The translations under genes were made by a program, and so were the position numbers. Shown here piece after piece: positions 24,868 through 33,116 of a DNA stretch of 64,000 nucleotides (position 1 is the first letter of the stretch; every line of letters starts with the position of its first letter). The stretch comes from VRUE01 sp963753585 (GTDB lineage: Bacteria; Actinomycetota; Thermoleophilia; Solirubrobacterales; 70-9). The notes beneath the pieces were generated by a model. That model worked only from the letters and a program-made list of their open reading frames with translations, did not search any database and was not told where the DNA came from. Location of the stretch: the NCBI GenBank assembly GCA_963753585.1, contig CAVWCU010000001.1, positions 124,001 through 188,000 on the forward strand. Direction: 5' to 3'.

Positions 24868-25440
24868 GTGACTGCCGAGAGGACGGGCTCTCTCCTGACT
24901 CCCAAGCGGTCCGGCGGTTTCGTACCGCCTTCGATCCAGCCTGGAAACGACGTCAACAACAACATCATCGAAGTGCTGGTTTCGGTTGCGTCGTTCCTGC
25001 ACCCGGACGCGGAGACGATCGACGCGCTGAGCCCCCAGGAGAGGGCGAGATGGACCAAGTTTCAGGATGCCGTCGTCAAGGGGCACTACAGCATCACGGA
25101 CCTGATGACCATGCTCAAAGAGGTGGTCCGGGAGCAGAGCGACGCAGAGCTCGAGCACAAAAGGCAGCATGGGCGCGAACGACAGGAATTCTTCGATCAG
25201 CGGCTTACCGAACTCAAGGCAAACTCCGGCGAGTTCAGGGAAGAACGCAAGCGGGTCATGAACCTGATCACGCTTTGCGTCATCGCCTTGGTCCTATGCG
25301 CTTGCCTGACGGCCGTTTTCGCCAAGTCCTGGGTCCTTCCAGGGGCAGGGGCCTGTGCCGCCCTGGTCGCCGCGATCGGCGTCCTCACCGGCCTCCGTGC
25401 CCAGATCACCAAGGGCGATTCGCCCCATGCGTTGCCCTAA
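24868..25440 (+). CDS. Coiled-coil protein with two C-terminal membrane helices
   Basis: A 190-residue protein of unknown function. The N-terminal half is soluble (QPGNDVNNNIIEVLVSVASF), residues about 75-125 are charged helix with coiled-coil character, and two membrane segments follow (ITLCVIALVLCACLTAVFA, about 132-150, then GAGACAALVAAIGVLTGL). A short cytoplasmic tail ends the protein. The GTG at 24868 has GGGAGGGAG upstream; an ATG at 24860 runs into a stop at once. The layout (sensor or effector helices plus a hairpin membrane anchor) is common in phage-defence effectors and stress proteins, but nothing in the neighbourhood supports such a role. Confidence 0.6.
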   Translation: MTAERTGSLLTPKRSGGFVPPSIQPGNDVNNNIIEVLVSVASFLHPDAETIDALSPQERARWTKFQDAVVKGHYSITDLMTMLKEVVREQSDAELEHKRQHGRERQEFFDQRLTELKANSGEFREERKRVMNLITLCVIALVLCACLTAVFAKSWVLPGAGACAALVAAIGVLTGLRAQITKGDSPHALP

Positions 25441-25477
25441 ACCTCACGTTTCGCCCCCGGTGCTCGTTGAGTTGACG

Positions 25478-26335
25478 ATGGACAGGCAGGACTTGACTTT
25501 CGCGTCCGGGGCGGATGAGTGCGCGGCTTGGCTTTTCCCTGCCGCTGGTGGCTCGGCGGGATCGCCGATCGTCGTCATGGCGCACGGCCTGTCGGGGACG
25601 CGGCGAGATCGGCTCGGACCCTTTGCCGAGCGGTTTGCCGCTGCAGGCTTTGCGGCGCTCGTCTTCGATCATCGAGGGTTCGGCGACAGCGGCGGTGAGA
25701 CCGATCTCTTCGATCCCCGCATGCAGCTCGAGGACTGGCGGGCGGCGATCGCCTTCGCCCGCTCCCTCCCCGGGGTCGACCCGGCCCGGGTGGTCACCTT
25801 CGGATCCTCGATGGGGGGTGGAAACGCGCTCGCGGTCGCTGCGCAGGACGCGCGCGTCGCCGCCGCGATCAGCCAGGTCCCCTTCCTCGACATCGTCCGC
25901 CAGGCGCACCGCTCCTCGCCGTCGGTGGCCGCCCGGATGCTCGCGGTGGCAGCGCGGGGACGGCACGTCCCTGCCGTAGGCCAGCCCGACGAGCCCGCCT
26001 TCATCAACGCGCCGGGTGGGGAGGAGGGCTGGCGCCGGGTCGTCTCGATCGGCGAGGACTCGCGCTGGCGCAACCGCGTCTCCTCGCGCTGGCTCCTCGG
26101 CCGGCCCTTCCGCCCGGTCCGGCACGCATCCAAGCTGCACTGCCCCTGGCTCGTCTGCGTCGGCGAGGCCGACCGCGTCGCCCGGCCCGGCCCGGCGATC
26201 GCCGCGGCTCGCCGCGCCCCCAAGGGCGAGCTACGCACCTACCCGGGCGTCGACCACTTCGACGTCTACGACGGCCCCGAGCACGAGGCTCTCCTCGCCG
26301 ACCAGCTTGAGTTCCTGCATCGGCACCTCAACTAA
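25478..26335 (+). CDS. Alpha/beta hydrolase
   Basis: A 285-residue serine hydrolase. VMAHGLSGTRRDRL forms the oxyanion loop and VTFGSSMGGGNAL contains the nucleophile elbow GSSMGG (Ser near residue 114). An aspartate in CVGEADRVARPG and a histidine in PGVDHFDVYDG complete the triad. It resembles the dienelactone hydrolase/S9-like group that trims esters or peptides, without a signal peptide. The ATG 25478 (MDRQDLTFASGADE) is preferred over longer upstream readings, which lie in the previous gene's frame. Its stop overlaps that of the converging HAD gene by 4 bp. Substrate unknown. Confidence 0.85.
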   Translation: MDRQDLTFASGADECAAWLFPAAGGSAGSPIVVMAHGLSGTRRDRLGPFAERFAAAGFAALVFDHRGFGDSGGETDLFDPRMQLEDWRAAIAFARSLPGVDPARVVTFGSSMGGGNALAVAAQDARVAAAISQVPFLDIVRQAHRSSPSVAARMLAVAARGRHVPAVGQPDEPAFINAPGGEEGWRRVVSIGEDSRWRNRVSSRWLLGRPFRPVRHASKLHCPWLVCVGEADRVARPGPAIAAARRAPKGELRTYPGVDHFDVYDGPEHEALLADQLEFLHRHLN

Positions 26336-26973
26336 GCGAGCGTCGCGCGGATCTCCGGAATCGCCTGCTCGTTGTCCTGGAAGTGGACGGCGTGCAGCCC
26401 GGCCTTGCGGGCGCCTTCGACGTTGACGAGGACGTCGTCGACGAAGAGGCAGGACTCGGCCGGTTTGGCGATTCGCTCCAGGGTCAGCTCGTAGATCCGC
26501 GACTCGGGCTTGCGGCAGCCGACGAAGGCCGAGTCGACGACCGTCTCGAAGATCTCGTCGACCGGCAGCATCGAGCGCCACAGCGGCTCCCACTCGCGCA
26601 CGTTGTTCGTCAGCATCGCCATCCGGTAGCCCTCGGCCTTCAGCTCCCGCATCAGCTCGATCATCTCCGGGTTCGGCTCGAGCGCCTCGAAGTAGATCTC
26701 TTTGAAGCGGTGCATCTCCGGCCGGTGGCCGAGCAGCGGCTCGAGGTGCTCGGTGAGCAAGTCGAGGAAGGCGACCTCGGTGATCTCGCCCCGCTCCATC
26801 TCGAAGAGCGGGTTCTCGCCGTTTGCCTCGGCCGCGACCTGCATCGCCTTGCCGAGGATCTCGGTCGTGATCCCGGTCTGGTCCTGGAAGGCCATGAACG
26901 ACTGGATCAGCGGCGTGGTCAGCACGCCGCCGAAGTCGGAGACGATCGTGTCGATCTTGTGACCCTCAGCCAT
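26332..26973 (-). CDS. HAD-superfamily hydrolase (subfamily IA)
   Basis: A 213-residue phosphatase-like protein. Motif I is DFGGVLT (SDFGGVL, Asp near residue 13), motif II is AMLTNN, motif III is the lysine in GCRKPESRIYEL, and motif IV is LFVDDVLVNVEGA. The cap is of the helical type seen in the epoxide hydrolase N-terminal/haloacid dehalogenase group. Motif I has DFGG where true phosphatases have DxD, so the second acid/base aspartate is missing. Phosphatase activity may therefore be weak or absent, as in the sEH-like branch. ATG 26973 overlaps the end of the upstream frameshifted gene by 8 bp, indicating co-transcription. Confidence 0.85.
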   Translation of the reverse strand: MAEGHKIDTIVSDFGGVLTTPLIQSFMAFQDQTGITTEILGKAMQVAAEANGENPLFEMERGEITEVAFLDLLTEHLEPLLGHRPEMHRFKEIYFEALEPNPEMIELMRELKAEGYRMAMLTNNVREWEPLWRSMLPVDEIFETVVDSAFVGCRKPESRIYELTLERIAKPAESCLFVDDVLVNVEGARKAGLHAVHFQDNEQAIPEIRATLA

Positions 26974-27359
26974 CCCGGGAGACCACCTCGTAGTGGCCGA
27001 GCCCTTCGCGCCCCTCGAGCGACCAGCGGAAGAAGGCAATTTGGCCCTTCAGGCCCGGATGGCTCACCGCGCTGGAGTTGATCAGCGTGCCGGCGCCGCG
27101 CAGCGGCTGTCCCTCCTCCTCGTCCAGCCATAGCTCCAGCGTCGCCCGCCGCTGCACCCCGTCGGGCCCGTACTCGGTCGAGAGCAGCGTCTCGGAGACC
27201 TCGACCGGCGCCCCGTCGGCGCCGCAGAGCACCGCGGAGACGTGCCTCCTCGCCGTGCCCGCCCGCTCGCTCGGGACGGACCGCGCTCAGCGCGAGCAGC
27301 CCCCCGTCGGAGAAGACGATCCCGATCGACCGCCGCACGATCTGTCCCTCGCTGCTCAT
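26966..27359 (-). pseudogene. Small conserved protein interrupted by a 4-bp duplication
   Basis: The start at ATG 27359 reads MSSEGQIVRRSIGIVFSDGG and on through LLALSAVRPERAG, then the frame is lost. The natural continuation (TARRHVSAVLCGADG ... GHYEVVSRDG) is found in another frame and ends at 26966, overlapping the HAD start. The switch point is GGGCGGGC (27257-27264): removing one GGGC restores a single reading of about 129 residues. This looks like a slipped-strand tandem duplication, either a real mutation or an assembly error. The intact protein would be a small beta-rich protein of unknown function, with no signal peptide. Confidence 0.6.
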
Positions 27360-27433
27360 CGGGCGGGAAGCCTAGGAGAGATTGGCGAAACCTGCGTGGG
27401 CGGCCGGGCACGGGGTCCGGCTACGATGCCGTC

Positions 27434-27748
27434 ATGGCCGAAGACACCGCTGTTCTGACCGAAGACGATGTCATCGAGGCGCTCGAGGAGGTGATCGACC
27501 CCGAGCTGGGGCTCGACTTCGTCTCGCTCGGCCTCGTCTACGACGTCGAGATCGAGGGCGAGGAGGTCTTCGTTACCTTCACCCTGACGACCCCCGCCTG
27601 CCCGATCGGCCCCCAGGTCTCCGAGCAGATGAAGGAGTTCGTCGGCGACCTCCCGGGAGTCTCCGCCGTCCACCCCAAGATGATCTTCGACCCGCCCTGG
27701 AGCCCCGAGATGATGACCGAGGACGCCAAGTTCGCACTTGGCTTCTAG
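27434..27748 (+). CDS. DUF59/MIP18-family Fe-S assembly protein (SufT-like)
   Basis: A 104-residue protein of the MIP18 family, which helps mature iron-sulphur proteins. The conserved VIEALEEVIDPELGLDFVSLGL opens the fold, and the reactive cysteine is in TTPACPIGPQV (about Cys56). The C-terminal segment IFDPPWSPEMMTEDAKFALGF is the usual family ending. ATG 27434 is chosen; longer readings cross into the divergent gene. SufT genes usually sit in suf operons; here the suf cluster lies about 9 kb downstream, and this copy stands alone, 37 bp upstream of a lipoprotein gene. Confidence 0.88.
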   Translation: MAEDTAVLTEDDVIEALEEVIDPELGLDFVSLGLVYDVEIEGEEVFVTFTLTTPACPIGPQVSEQMKEFVGDLPGVSAVHPKMIFDPPWSPEMMTEDAKFALGF

Positions 27749-27785
27749 GCAGGGATCCTCGCTTTCGCGATGGCCGTCTCGCTGC

Positions 27786-29261
27786 ATGACCCGCAGGGCG
27801 ATAGGCGCCTTGCTCCTGGGCCTGCCGGCCGCGCTGGCATTCGCGATCGGAGGCTGCGGCGGCACCGGCAACACGGAGCCTGACCCTGTCGCTACGGTCT
27901 CGATCAGCGGCCTCTATCCGGACTTCGATCCCGCTAAAACTCGCTACGTATCGCGATGCGGCCACGGTGCGGCGGCAATCCGCGTCGAAACAGGGGTCGG
28001 GACGAAGGTCGCGGTCGGCTCGGCCGAGCCGAGGACGGGCGCCATGCAGGTCGACCCCGGTGTTCGCCCTGGCGAGAACTTCACCCTCACCGTCGCCAGG
28101 AGCAATGATCGCCGTACCTACGAGGTGCGGTGCCTCCCTGCGGACTTTCCGAAGTGGCGGTTTCAGGGCTTGCGTCCAATCGATCCCGGCCTGTTCGTGG
28201 TCAGCTTCAAGGCTTCGCGGGACGCACGTCCTTGGGTGATCGTCTTCGATCACGAGGGTGTCCCGCGCTGGTGGTACAGCCCTGACACCCGGGCGCTCTG
28301 GGCACAGATCCTGGCCGACGGCAACGTCGTCTGGGCACGATCGTTCGGTGACGGATATGGGCTGGATCCCCGCATGGCCCATGAGGTCCGCTCGCCCTCC
28401 GGAGAGCTGATCCGGGTGGTGAGGACGAAGGGGGAGATCATCGACGGGCACGAGTTCCGGGAACTGGGCAACGGCAATGTGCTCGTTGACACCTACGCTC
28501 CCGGCACGAAGGTGAACCTGAAGCGCTTCGACGGCCCCAAGAGTGCTTCGGCAGTCTTCGGGGAGATCCAGGAAGTCGATCCCGATGGCCAGGTGGCCTG
28601 GCGCTGGAACTCACGCGGGAAGATCGGCCTCGGCGAGACCGGACGGTGGTGGCGCAATGTCCTCAGCAACGCCAAGCACAGCGCACGGGGGGTCACCACC
28701 TTCGATCCCGTGCACATCAACTCGATCGAGCCACGAGGACCTGACGAAGTGGTGGTGTCGATGCGCCACACCGATGCGATCTACGGCATCGAGCGCTCGA
28801 CCGGCGACATCGTCTGGAAGCTGGGCGGCACCCCGACGGCCGACTCGCTGCGGATCGTCGGCGACCCGGCAGTCAAGCTGTTCGGCGGCCAGCACGACGC
28901 CCGTGTCGAGGAGGACGGCGACGTCAGCGTCTACGACAACGGCAAGGACCGGCCCCGCCGGCCCCGCGTCGTCTCCTACAGCCTCGACCTGGAGAAGGGC
29001 ACTGCGACCTACCTCGGGCAGCTGAACGAGCCTCGGATCACGACCAGCCACTGCTGCGGCTCGGCGCGACCGCTCGAGGGAGGAGGCTGGCTCGTCAGCT
29101 GGGGGGACAATCCGCTGGTGACCGCCTTCGACAGCGGTGGGCGGACCGCCTTCCGCCTGGAGTTGGCCGCCTCCACGTTTCGAGCCGTTCCAGTCCCCGA
29201 GGGCGCGACGAGCGTCGCCGCGCTCGACCGGGGCCTGGAGGCAATGGAGCAGAACAACTAG
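27786..29261 (+). CDS. Arylsulfotransferase (ASST)-like lipoprotein
   Basis: An exported lipoprotein of 491 residues with lipobox AIGGC near residue 24. After a small N-terminal beta domain (TVSISGLYPDFDP), the body is a six-bladed propeller of the ASST type: WVIVFDHEGVPRWWYSPDT, HEFRELGNGNVLVDTY, FDPVHINSIEPRG, IVWKLGG and GGQHDARV. ASST enzymes transfer sulphate between phenols using a catalytic histidine, and the propeller histidines here (HEF, HIN, QHD) line up with that pattern. The paired cysteines in SHCCGSARP are unusual. Substrate unknown; many actinobacterial members are uncharacterised. Its stop overlaps that of fxsA by 4 bp. Confidence 0.82.
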   Translation: MTRRAIGALLLGLPAALAFAIGGCGGTGNTEPDPVATVSISGLYPDFDPAKTRYVSRCGHGAAAIRVETGVGTKVAVGSAEPRTGAMQVDPGVRPGENFTLTVARSNDRRTYEVRCLPADFPKWRFQGLRPIDPGLFVVSFKASRDARPWVIVFDHEGVPRWWYSPDTRALWAQILADGNVVWARSFGDGYGLDPRMAHEVRSPSGELIRVVRTKGEIIDGHEFRELGNGNVLVDTYAPGTKVNLKRFDGPKSASAVFGEIQEVDPDGQVAWRWNSRGKIGLGETGRWWRNVLSNAKHSARGVTTFDPVHINSIEPRGPDEVVVSMRHTDAIYGIERSTGDIVWKLGGTPTADSLRIVGDPAVKLFGGQHDARVEEDGDVSVYDNGKDRPRRPRVVSYSLDLEKGTATYLGQLNEPRITTSHCCGSARPLEGGGWLVSWGDNPLVTAFDSGGRTAFRLELAASTFRAVPVPEGATSVAALDRGLEAMEQNN

Positions 29262-29728
29262 TCCGGCAGTCGAGGACTCTCCTCGTCCACCTCTTCCGCC
29301 TCGGCCTCGAAGTCGTACTCCCGTCTCGGCGCCGCGGGTCCCCTCGATCCAGGCATGCCCACGACCACGAAGCGCCGGCCGACGTACCCGCGCAGCAACC
29401 GCCGGACGATCGCGCGGGTCGGGGGGACGAGGAAGATCAGGCCGACTATGTCGGTGACGAAGCCGGGAGTGAGCAGGAGGGTGCCGCCGATCGCGATCAG
29501 CAGGCCGTCGGCCACCTCGCGACCAGGGAAGCGGTGCTCGGCCAGCGCCAGGTTGAAGCGGCGCCAGGCCCCGCGGCCCTGGTGGCGCAGCAACAGCGAG
29601 CCGAGCAGGGCGTCGGCGAGGAGCAGCGCGATCGTCGGCCAGACCCCGATCAGCGAGCCGATCTGGATGATCACGTAGAGCTCGACGATCGGGACGACGA
29701 TGAAGAGGACGACGAGCAGGGCGGCCAC
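29258..29728 (-). CDS. fxsA: FxsA-family membrane protein
   Basis: A 156-residue inner-membrane protein with about three to four hydrophobic segments (LLVVLFIVVPIVELYVIIQI, TIALLLADALLGSLLL, GLLIAIGGTLLLTPGFVTDI) and the conserved FxsA signature GGTLLLTPGFVTDIVGLIFLVPP-type loop. The acidic C-terminal tail is cytoplasmic. In E. coli the homologue eases F-plasmid exclusion of phage T7; its normal role is unknown. The start is GTG, only 2 bp after the stop of the WS/DGAT gene, so it is co-transcribed with it. Confidence 0.88.
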   Translation of the reverse strand: MAALLVVLFIVVPIVELYVIIQIGSLIGVWPTIALLLADALLGSLLLRHQGRGAWRRFNLALAEHRFPGREVADGLLIAIGGTLLLTPGFVTDIVGLIFLVPPTRAIVRRLLRGYVGRRFVVVGMPGSRGPAAPRREYDFEAEAEEVDEESPRLPD

Positions 29729-29730
29729 GG

Positions 29731-31143
29731 TCAGGCGGGGGCGACGGCGCTTGCCGCTTCCTCGAGCTCAGCCAAAGAGCGGTTGAGGCCGGCGGCGAAG
29801 TCTTCGACGTCCTCCATCGAGTCGTAGTCGGCGAGCAGGCCGAAGCCGACACGGCCGTTGTAGCTCATGATCGCCACCGCCATCGCGTGGTTCTGCGGCA
29901 GGAAGGCGACCGGGAAGACCTCCTCCAGCTCGCGGCCGAGCACGTAGAGGGGGAGCTGGGGGCCGGGCACGTTGGTGACGATCATGTTGAAGAGCCGGGT
30001 CGAGAAGTTGACCCTCGAGGCCTGCGCCAGCAGGGTCGGCGGCGCGAAGTCGTTGAAGCGGGCGATCACTTCCGCCCCGAGCGCCTGCTTGGAGCGCTTC
30101 AGCCCCTCCATCTGCTCGCTCACGACCCGCAGTCGCCGCACCGGGTCCTCGACGTAGACGGGGAGCGGCCCGCGCATCGCCGCGATCCGGTTGCCCAGGT
30201 CGCCCCGCTCGTCCTGCGTCCGGATCGAGACCGGCACCAGGGCCCGCAGCTCCAGGCCCTCGGTGCGGACCCCGCGCCCGTGCAGCCAGTCGCGCAGGGC
30301 GCCGGTGACCACGGCGAGCACGACGTCGTTGACGGTGCCGCCCAGGCTGTCCTTGATCCGCTTGAAGGTAGCCAGCTCCGAGCGCGCCCAGGTGAAGCGC
30401 CGGTGCGGGCCGATCGGCTGGTTCAGCGGCACGTCGGGCGCGGGGTCGGCGAAGGCGCCCACCACCTCCCCCAGGCCCTCGACCGCCTCGCCCAGGCGCC
30501 GCGCCGCCGACTCCGGATGGCGCACCGCCTCGACCGCGCGCTCGAGCAGCTTCACCGGTGCGGCGGCGGCGTCGACCGCGCCGCGCGCCATCAGCTGGGC
30601 AGTGGTCGGCTCGGGCGACGGCACCCAACCGTCTTCGCTCGCCGCCGGCTCGGGCACCGGCTCGAGGTCGAAGAGCACGGTGCCGATGTCGACGCCGGAG
30701 ATGCCGTCGACCATCGCGTGGTGGGTCTTGGTCAGGAGGGCGAAGCGGTCGCGCTCCAACCCCTGCACCAGCCACAGCTCCCAGAGCGGCTTGTGGCGGT
30801 CGAGCTGCTGCGAGAAGACGCGGGCGGCGAGGCGCTTCAGCTGCTGTTCGCCACCCGGCTCGGGCAGCGCGCTGTGGCGGATGTGGTAGGTGAGGTTGAA
30901 GTTGACGTCGTCGGCCCAGAGCGGGCGTCCCGCCTCCAGCGGCGGCACGACGATGCGCTGGCGGAAGCGCGGCACCTGGTTGAGGCGGCCGCGCACGTGC
31001 TCGACCAGGTCGACGTACTTCGGCGGCGGGCCCTCGAAGACGAGGATCGCGCCGACGTGCATGTGGCTCGCCGAGCTCTCGTTGGTCAGGAACGAGGCGT
31101 CGACAGCCGTCAGGCGGTCGAGGTGTCGTCCTTGGGTTGCCAT
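29731..31143 (-). CDS. Wax ester synthase/diacylglycerol acyltransferase (WS/DGAT)
   Basis: Makes wax esters or triacylglycerol from acyl-CoA at the membrane surface, a storage-lipid trait of soil actinobacteria. The 470-residue length is typical. The catalytic motif HHAMVDGIS (family HHxxxDG) is intact near residue 141, and the second family signature appears around NDVVLAVVTGALRDWL. The C-terminal domain contains VTNVPGPQLPLYVLG, also diagnostic. ATG 31143 is 26 bp from the divergent ispH start, so both promoters are compressed into that gap. It is followed at once by fxsA. Confidence 0.93.
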   Translation of the reverse strand: MATQGRHLDRLTAVDASFLTNESSASHMHVGAILVFEGPPPKYVDLVEHVRGRLNQVPRFRQRIVVPPLEAGRPLWADDVNFNLTYHIRHSALPEPGGEQQLKRLAARVFSQQLDRHKPLWELWLVQGLERDRFALLTKTHHAMVDGISGVDIGTVLFDLEPVPEPAASEDGWVPSPEPTTAQLMARGAVDAAAAPVKLLERAVEAVRHPESAARRLGEAVEGLGEVVGAFADPAPDVPLNQPIGPHRRFTWARSELATFKRIKDSLGGTVNDVVLAVVTGALRDWLHGRGVRTEGLELRALVPVSIRTQDERGDLGNRIAAMRGPLPVYVEDPVRRLRVVSEQMEGLKRSKQALGAEVIARFNDFAPPTLLAQASRVNFSTRLFNMIVTNVPGPQLPLYVLGRELEEVFPVAFLPQNHAMAVAIMSYNGRVGFGLLADYDSMEDVEDFAAGLNRSLAELEEAASAVAPA

Positions 31144-31169
31144 TGATCAAGGCTAGCTACTCTGCACAC

Positions 31170-32135
31170 ATGCCCTCCCCTGCCACGGCGGCCCCGAAAC
31201 GGGTCCTGCTTGCAGCGCCGCGCGGCTACTGCGCCGGCGTCGATCGGGCGGTGCAAACGGTGGAGCGGGCGCTCGAGCTCTACGGCCCCCCCGTCTACGT
31301 GCGCAAGGAGATCGTCCACAACAAGCACGTGGTGGAAGAGCTGTCCAAACGCGGCGCGATCTTCGTCGAGGAGGAGACCGAGGTGCCCGAGGGCGAGATG
31401 GTCGTCTTCTCTGCCCACGGCGTCGCCCCGGCGGTCCACGACAACGCCGCCGCACGCAACCTGCGCACGATCGACGCCACCTGTCCTCTGGTGACCAAGG
31501 TCCACGTCGAGGCGCGGCGCTTCGCCGCCGACGGCTACACGATCGTGATGATCGGCCACGAGGGCCACGAGGAGGTCGAAGGGACCACCGGCGAGGCGCC
31601 GGGCGCGATCGTCCTGATCGAAACCGCCGCCGAGGTCGAGGCGCTCGAGGTCCCCGACCCCGAGAAAGTCGCCTTCATCACCCAGACGACTCTCTCGGTC
31701 GACGAGACCGCCGAGGTGATTGCCGCCCTGCGGGCCAAGTTCCCGGCGATCGTCAGCTCCAAGTCCGACGACATCTGTTACGCGACTACCAACCGCCAGA
31801 TCGCCGTCAAGCAGCTCGCTCGCGAGTGCGACCTGGTCCTCGTCATCGGCTCGACCAACTCCTCCAACTCGAACCGCCTGGTCGAGGTCGCGCGCGAGCA
31901 CGGTGCCGCCTCCTACCTGATCGACAACCACACCCAGGTCGAGGAGGAGTGGCTCGACGGGGTGGAGACGGTCGGCATCACCTCCGGAGCCAGCGCCCCC
32001 GAGGAGCTGGTCGAGCGCCTGGTCGAGCTCTTCCGCGAGCGGGGTGCCGCGGAGGTCTCCGAGCTGCGCACGGTGCACGAGGACGTGCGGTTCATGCTGC
32101 CGAAGGAGATTCGGGAAGAGCTCTCCAGCGCGTGA
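31170..32135 (+). CDS. ispH: 4-hydroxy-3-methylbut-2-enyl diphosphate reductase
   Basis: Last enzyme of the non-mevalonate isoprenoid pathway, reducing HMBPP to IPP and DMAPP with a 4Fe-4S cluster. The three cluster cysteines are in RGYCAGV, DATCPLV and DDICYAT. VFSAHGVAP and MIGHEGHEEVEG hold the substrate histidines, and ITSGASAPEELV is the conserved C-terminal loop. The protein has 321 residues with ATG 31170; the upstream in-frame start at 31137 lies in the divergent gene. The downstream secreted-protein gene begins in its stop (GTGA). Fe-S dependence fits the suf cluster a few kb away. Confidence 0.95.
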   Translation: MPSPATAAPKRVLLAAPRGYCAGVDRAVQTVERALELYGPPVYVRKEIVHNKHVVEELSKRGAIFVEEETEVPEGEMVVFSAHGVAPAVHDNAAARNLRTIDATCPLVTKVHVEARRFAADGYTIVMIGHEGHEEVEGTTGEAPGAIVLIETAAEVEALEVPDPEKVAFITQTTLSVDETAEVIAALRAKFPAIVSSKSDDICYATTNRQIAVKQLARECDLVLVIGSTNSSNSNRLVEVAREHGAASYLIDNHTQVEEEWLDGVETVGITSGASAPEELVERLVELFRERGAAEVSELRTVHEDVRFMLPKEIREELSSA

Positions 32136-33046
32136 TCCAGACGCGGTTGGACGTGGAGTTTTCAAGGCGCGCATCGATGGGGATGTCAGTCGCTGCTGCC
32201 CTCGTGGCGATGCTCTTTTGGATAGCGCCGACGGCATACGCCGTCGATATGCCGACATTTGGGAAGCGCTTCTGCAAAGGAGATCCGGTCCAGGACTATG
32301 AGGCGATCCTCGACCGAATGCCATCCGTTCGTCATCCACCCGCTTCGGAGCAGTTGCCGTTTGGTCCGAGGAACCTCTCCCTCTATCAGTCTGCGATTAG
32401 CCGTGTGATCGTCGGTCGGGGAGGGTTCGGCTATGGCTTCTTCGACGACACCTACGGTGTACGTGAGGAGGTTCATCTCTACTGGGACGTGACCACGACC
32501 CTTTCGCGAATCACCCGCAATGGCAGTGTCATCAGAACGATCGACTCCGAAAATCAGTATCTGGGCGTGGTCAAGAAGATCGGTGACCGCAGTTTCTGGC
32601 TCGATGTGCCGCCCGGGCCGGCGTTCTACCGCTTCGATATCGAGTTCCGAGACCACCGGTCGGGCGAGATGCTCGGCAGCTACTCCGAATACCTTCGGGT
32701 GGTCAAGCCACGGTTCCGCGCTCGACTCACCGTCAATCGAACTTCGTTCAGGCCAGGGGAATCCGCATACGCCCGGATTGAGAATCCAGGCACCATTTGG
32801 GCTGAGTTCGGCGTTCCATACGCAGTCCAGCGATTGGACGGCGCTGACTGGACGAGGGCGCCAGGGGCTCCGCAGGGGCCATGGATCATGCCCTTGCTCT
32901 TTATGGGAAGCGGTGGAACGGGGTCGTGCATGAGGTACCAGATTCCGACCGACGCTGAAGTCGGCCGATACCGGTTCGTCAAGGGGATCGCACCCATGGG
33001 CGGCAAAGGCCGGGGGTACTTCACCGAGTTCGACGTAATCCCTTAG
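32132..33046 (+). CDS. Secreted protein of unknown function
   Basis: A 304-residue exported protein. The GTG at 32132 overlaps the ispH stop, and ATG 32177 or 32183 are alternatives; all keep the signal peptide (SVAAALVAMLFWIAPTAYA), which cleaves before VDMP. The mature part is beta-rich with a two-domain look: residues about 60-200 (YGFFDDTYGVREEVHLYWDV) and a C-terminal Ig-like domain (FRPGESAYARIENPGTIWAEFG). Two cysteines (FCKGDP and GSCMRY) could form a disulphide. Base composition is visibly less GC-rich than the neighbours, a possible sign of transfer. I do not recognise a characterised family. Confidence 0.7.
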   Translation: MIQTRLDVEFSRRASMGMSVAAALVAMLFWIAPTAYAVDMPTFGKRFCKGDPVQDYEAILDRMPSVRHPPASEQLPFGPRNLSLYQSAISRVIVGRGGFGYGFFDDTYGVREEVHLYWDVTTTLSRITRNGSVIRTIDSENQYLGVVKKIGDRSFWLDVPPGPAFYRFDIEFRDHRSGEMLGSYSEYLRVVKPRFRARLTVNRTSFRPGESAYARIENPGTIWAEFGVPYAVQRLDGADWTRAPGAPQGPWIMPLLFMGSGGTGSCMRYQIPTDAEVGRYRFVKGIAPMGGKGRGYFTEFDVIP

Positions 33047-33116
33047 GTCGGGTCGGGGGAGGCCACCTAGACCCTGAGTAGCGCTTCTTCCCACATAGGA
33101 CGAGGAAGTCGTCCCC

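Noticed and set aside
29887..31146. 419-codon plus-strand frame opposite the WS/DGAT gene
   Set aside because: Antisense shadow without motifs; the acyltransferase HHxxxDG motif lies on the other strand.
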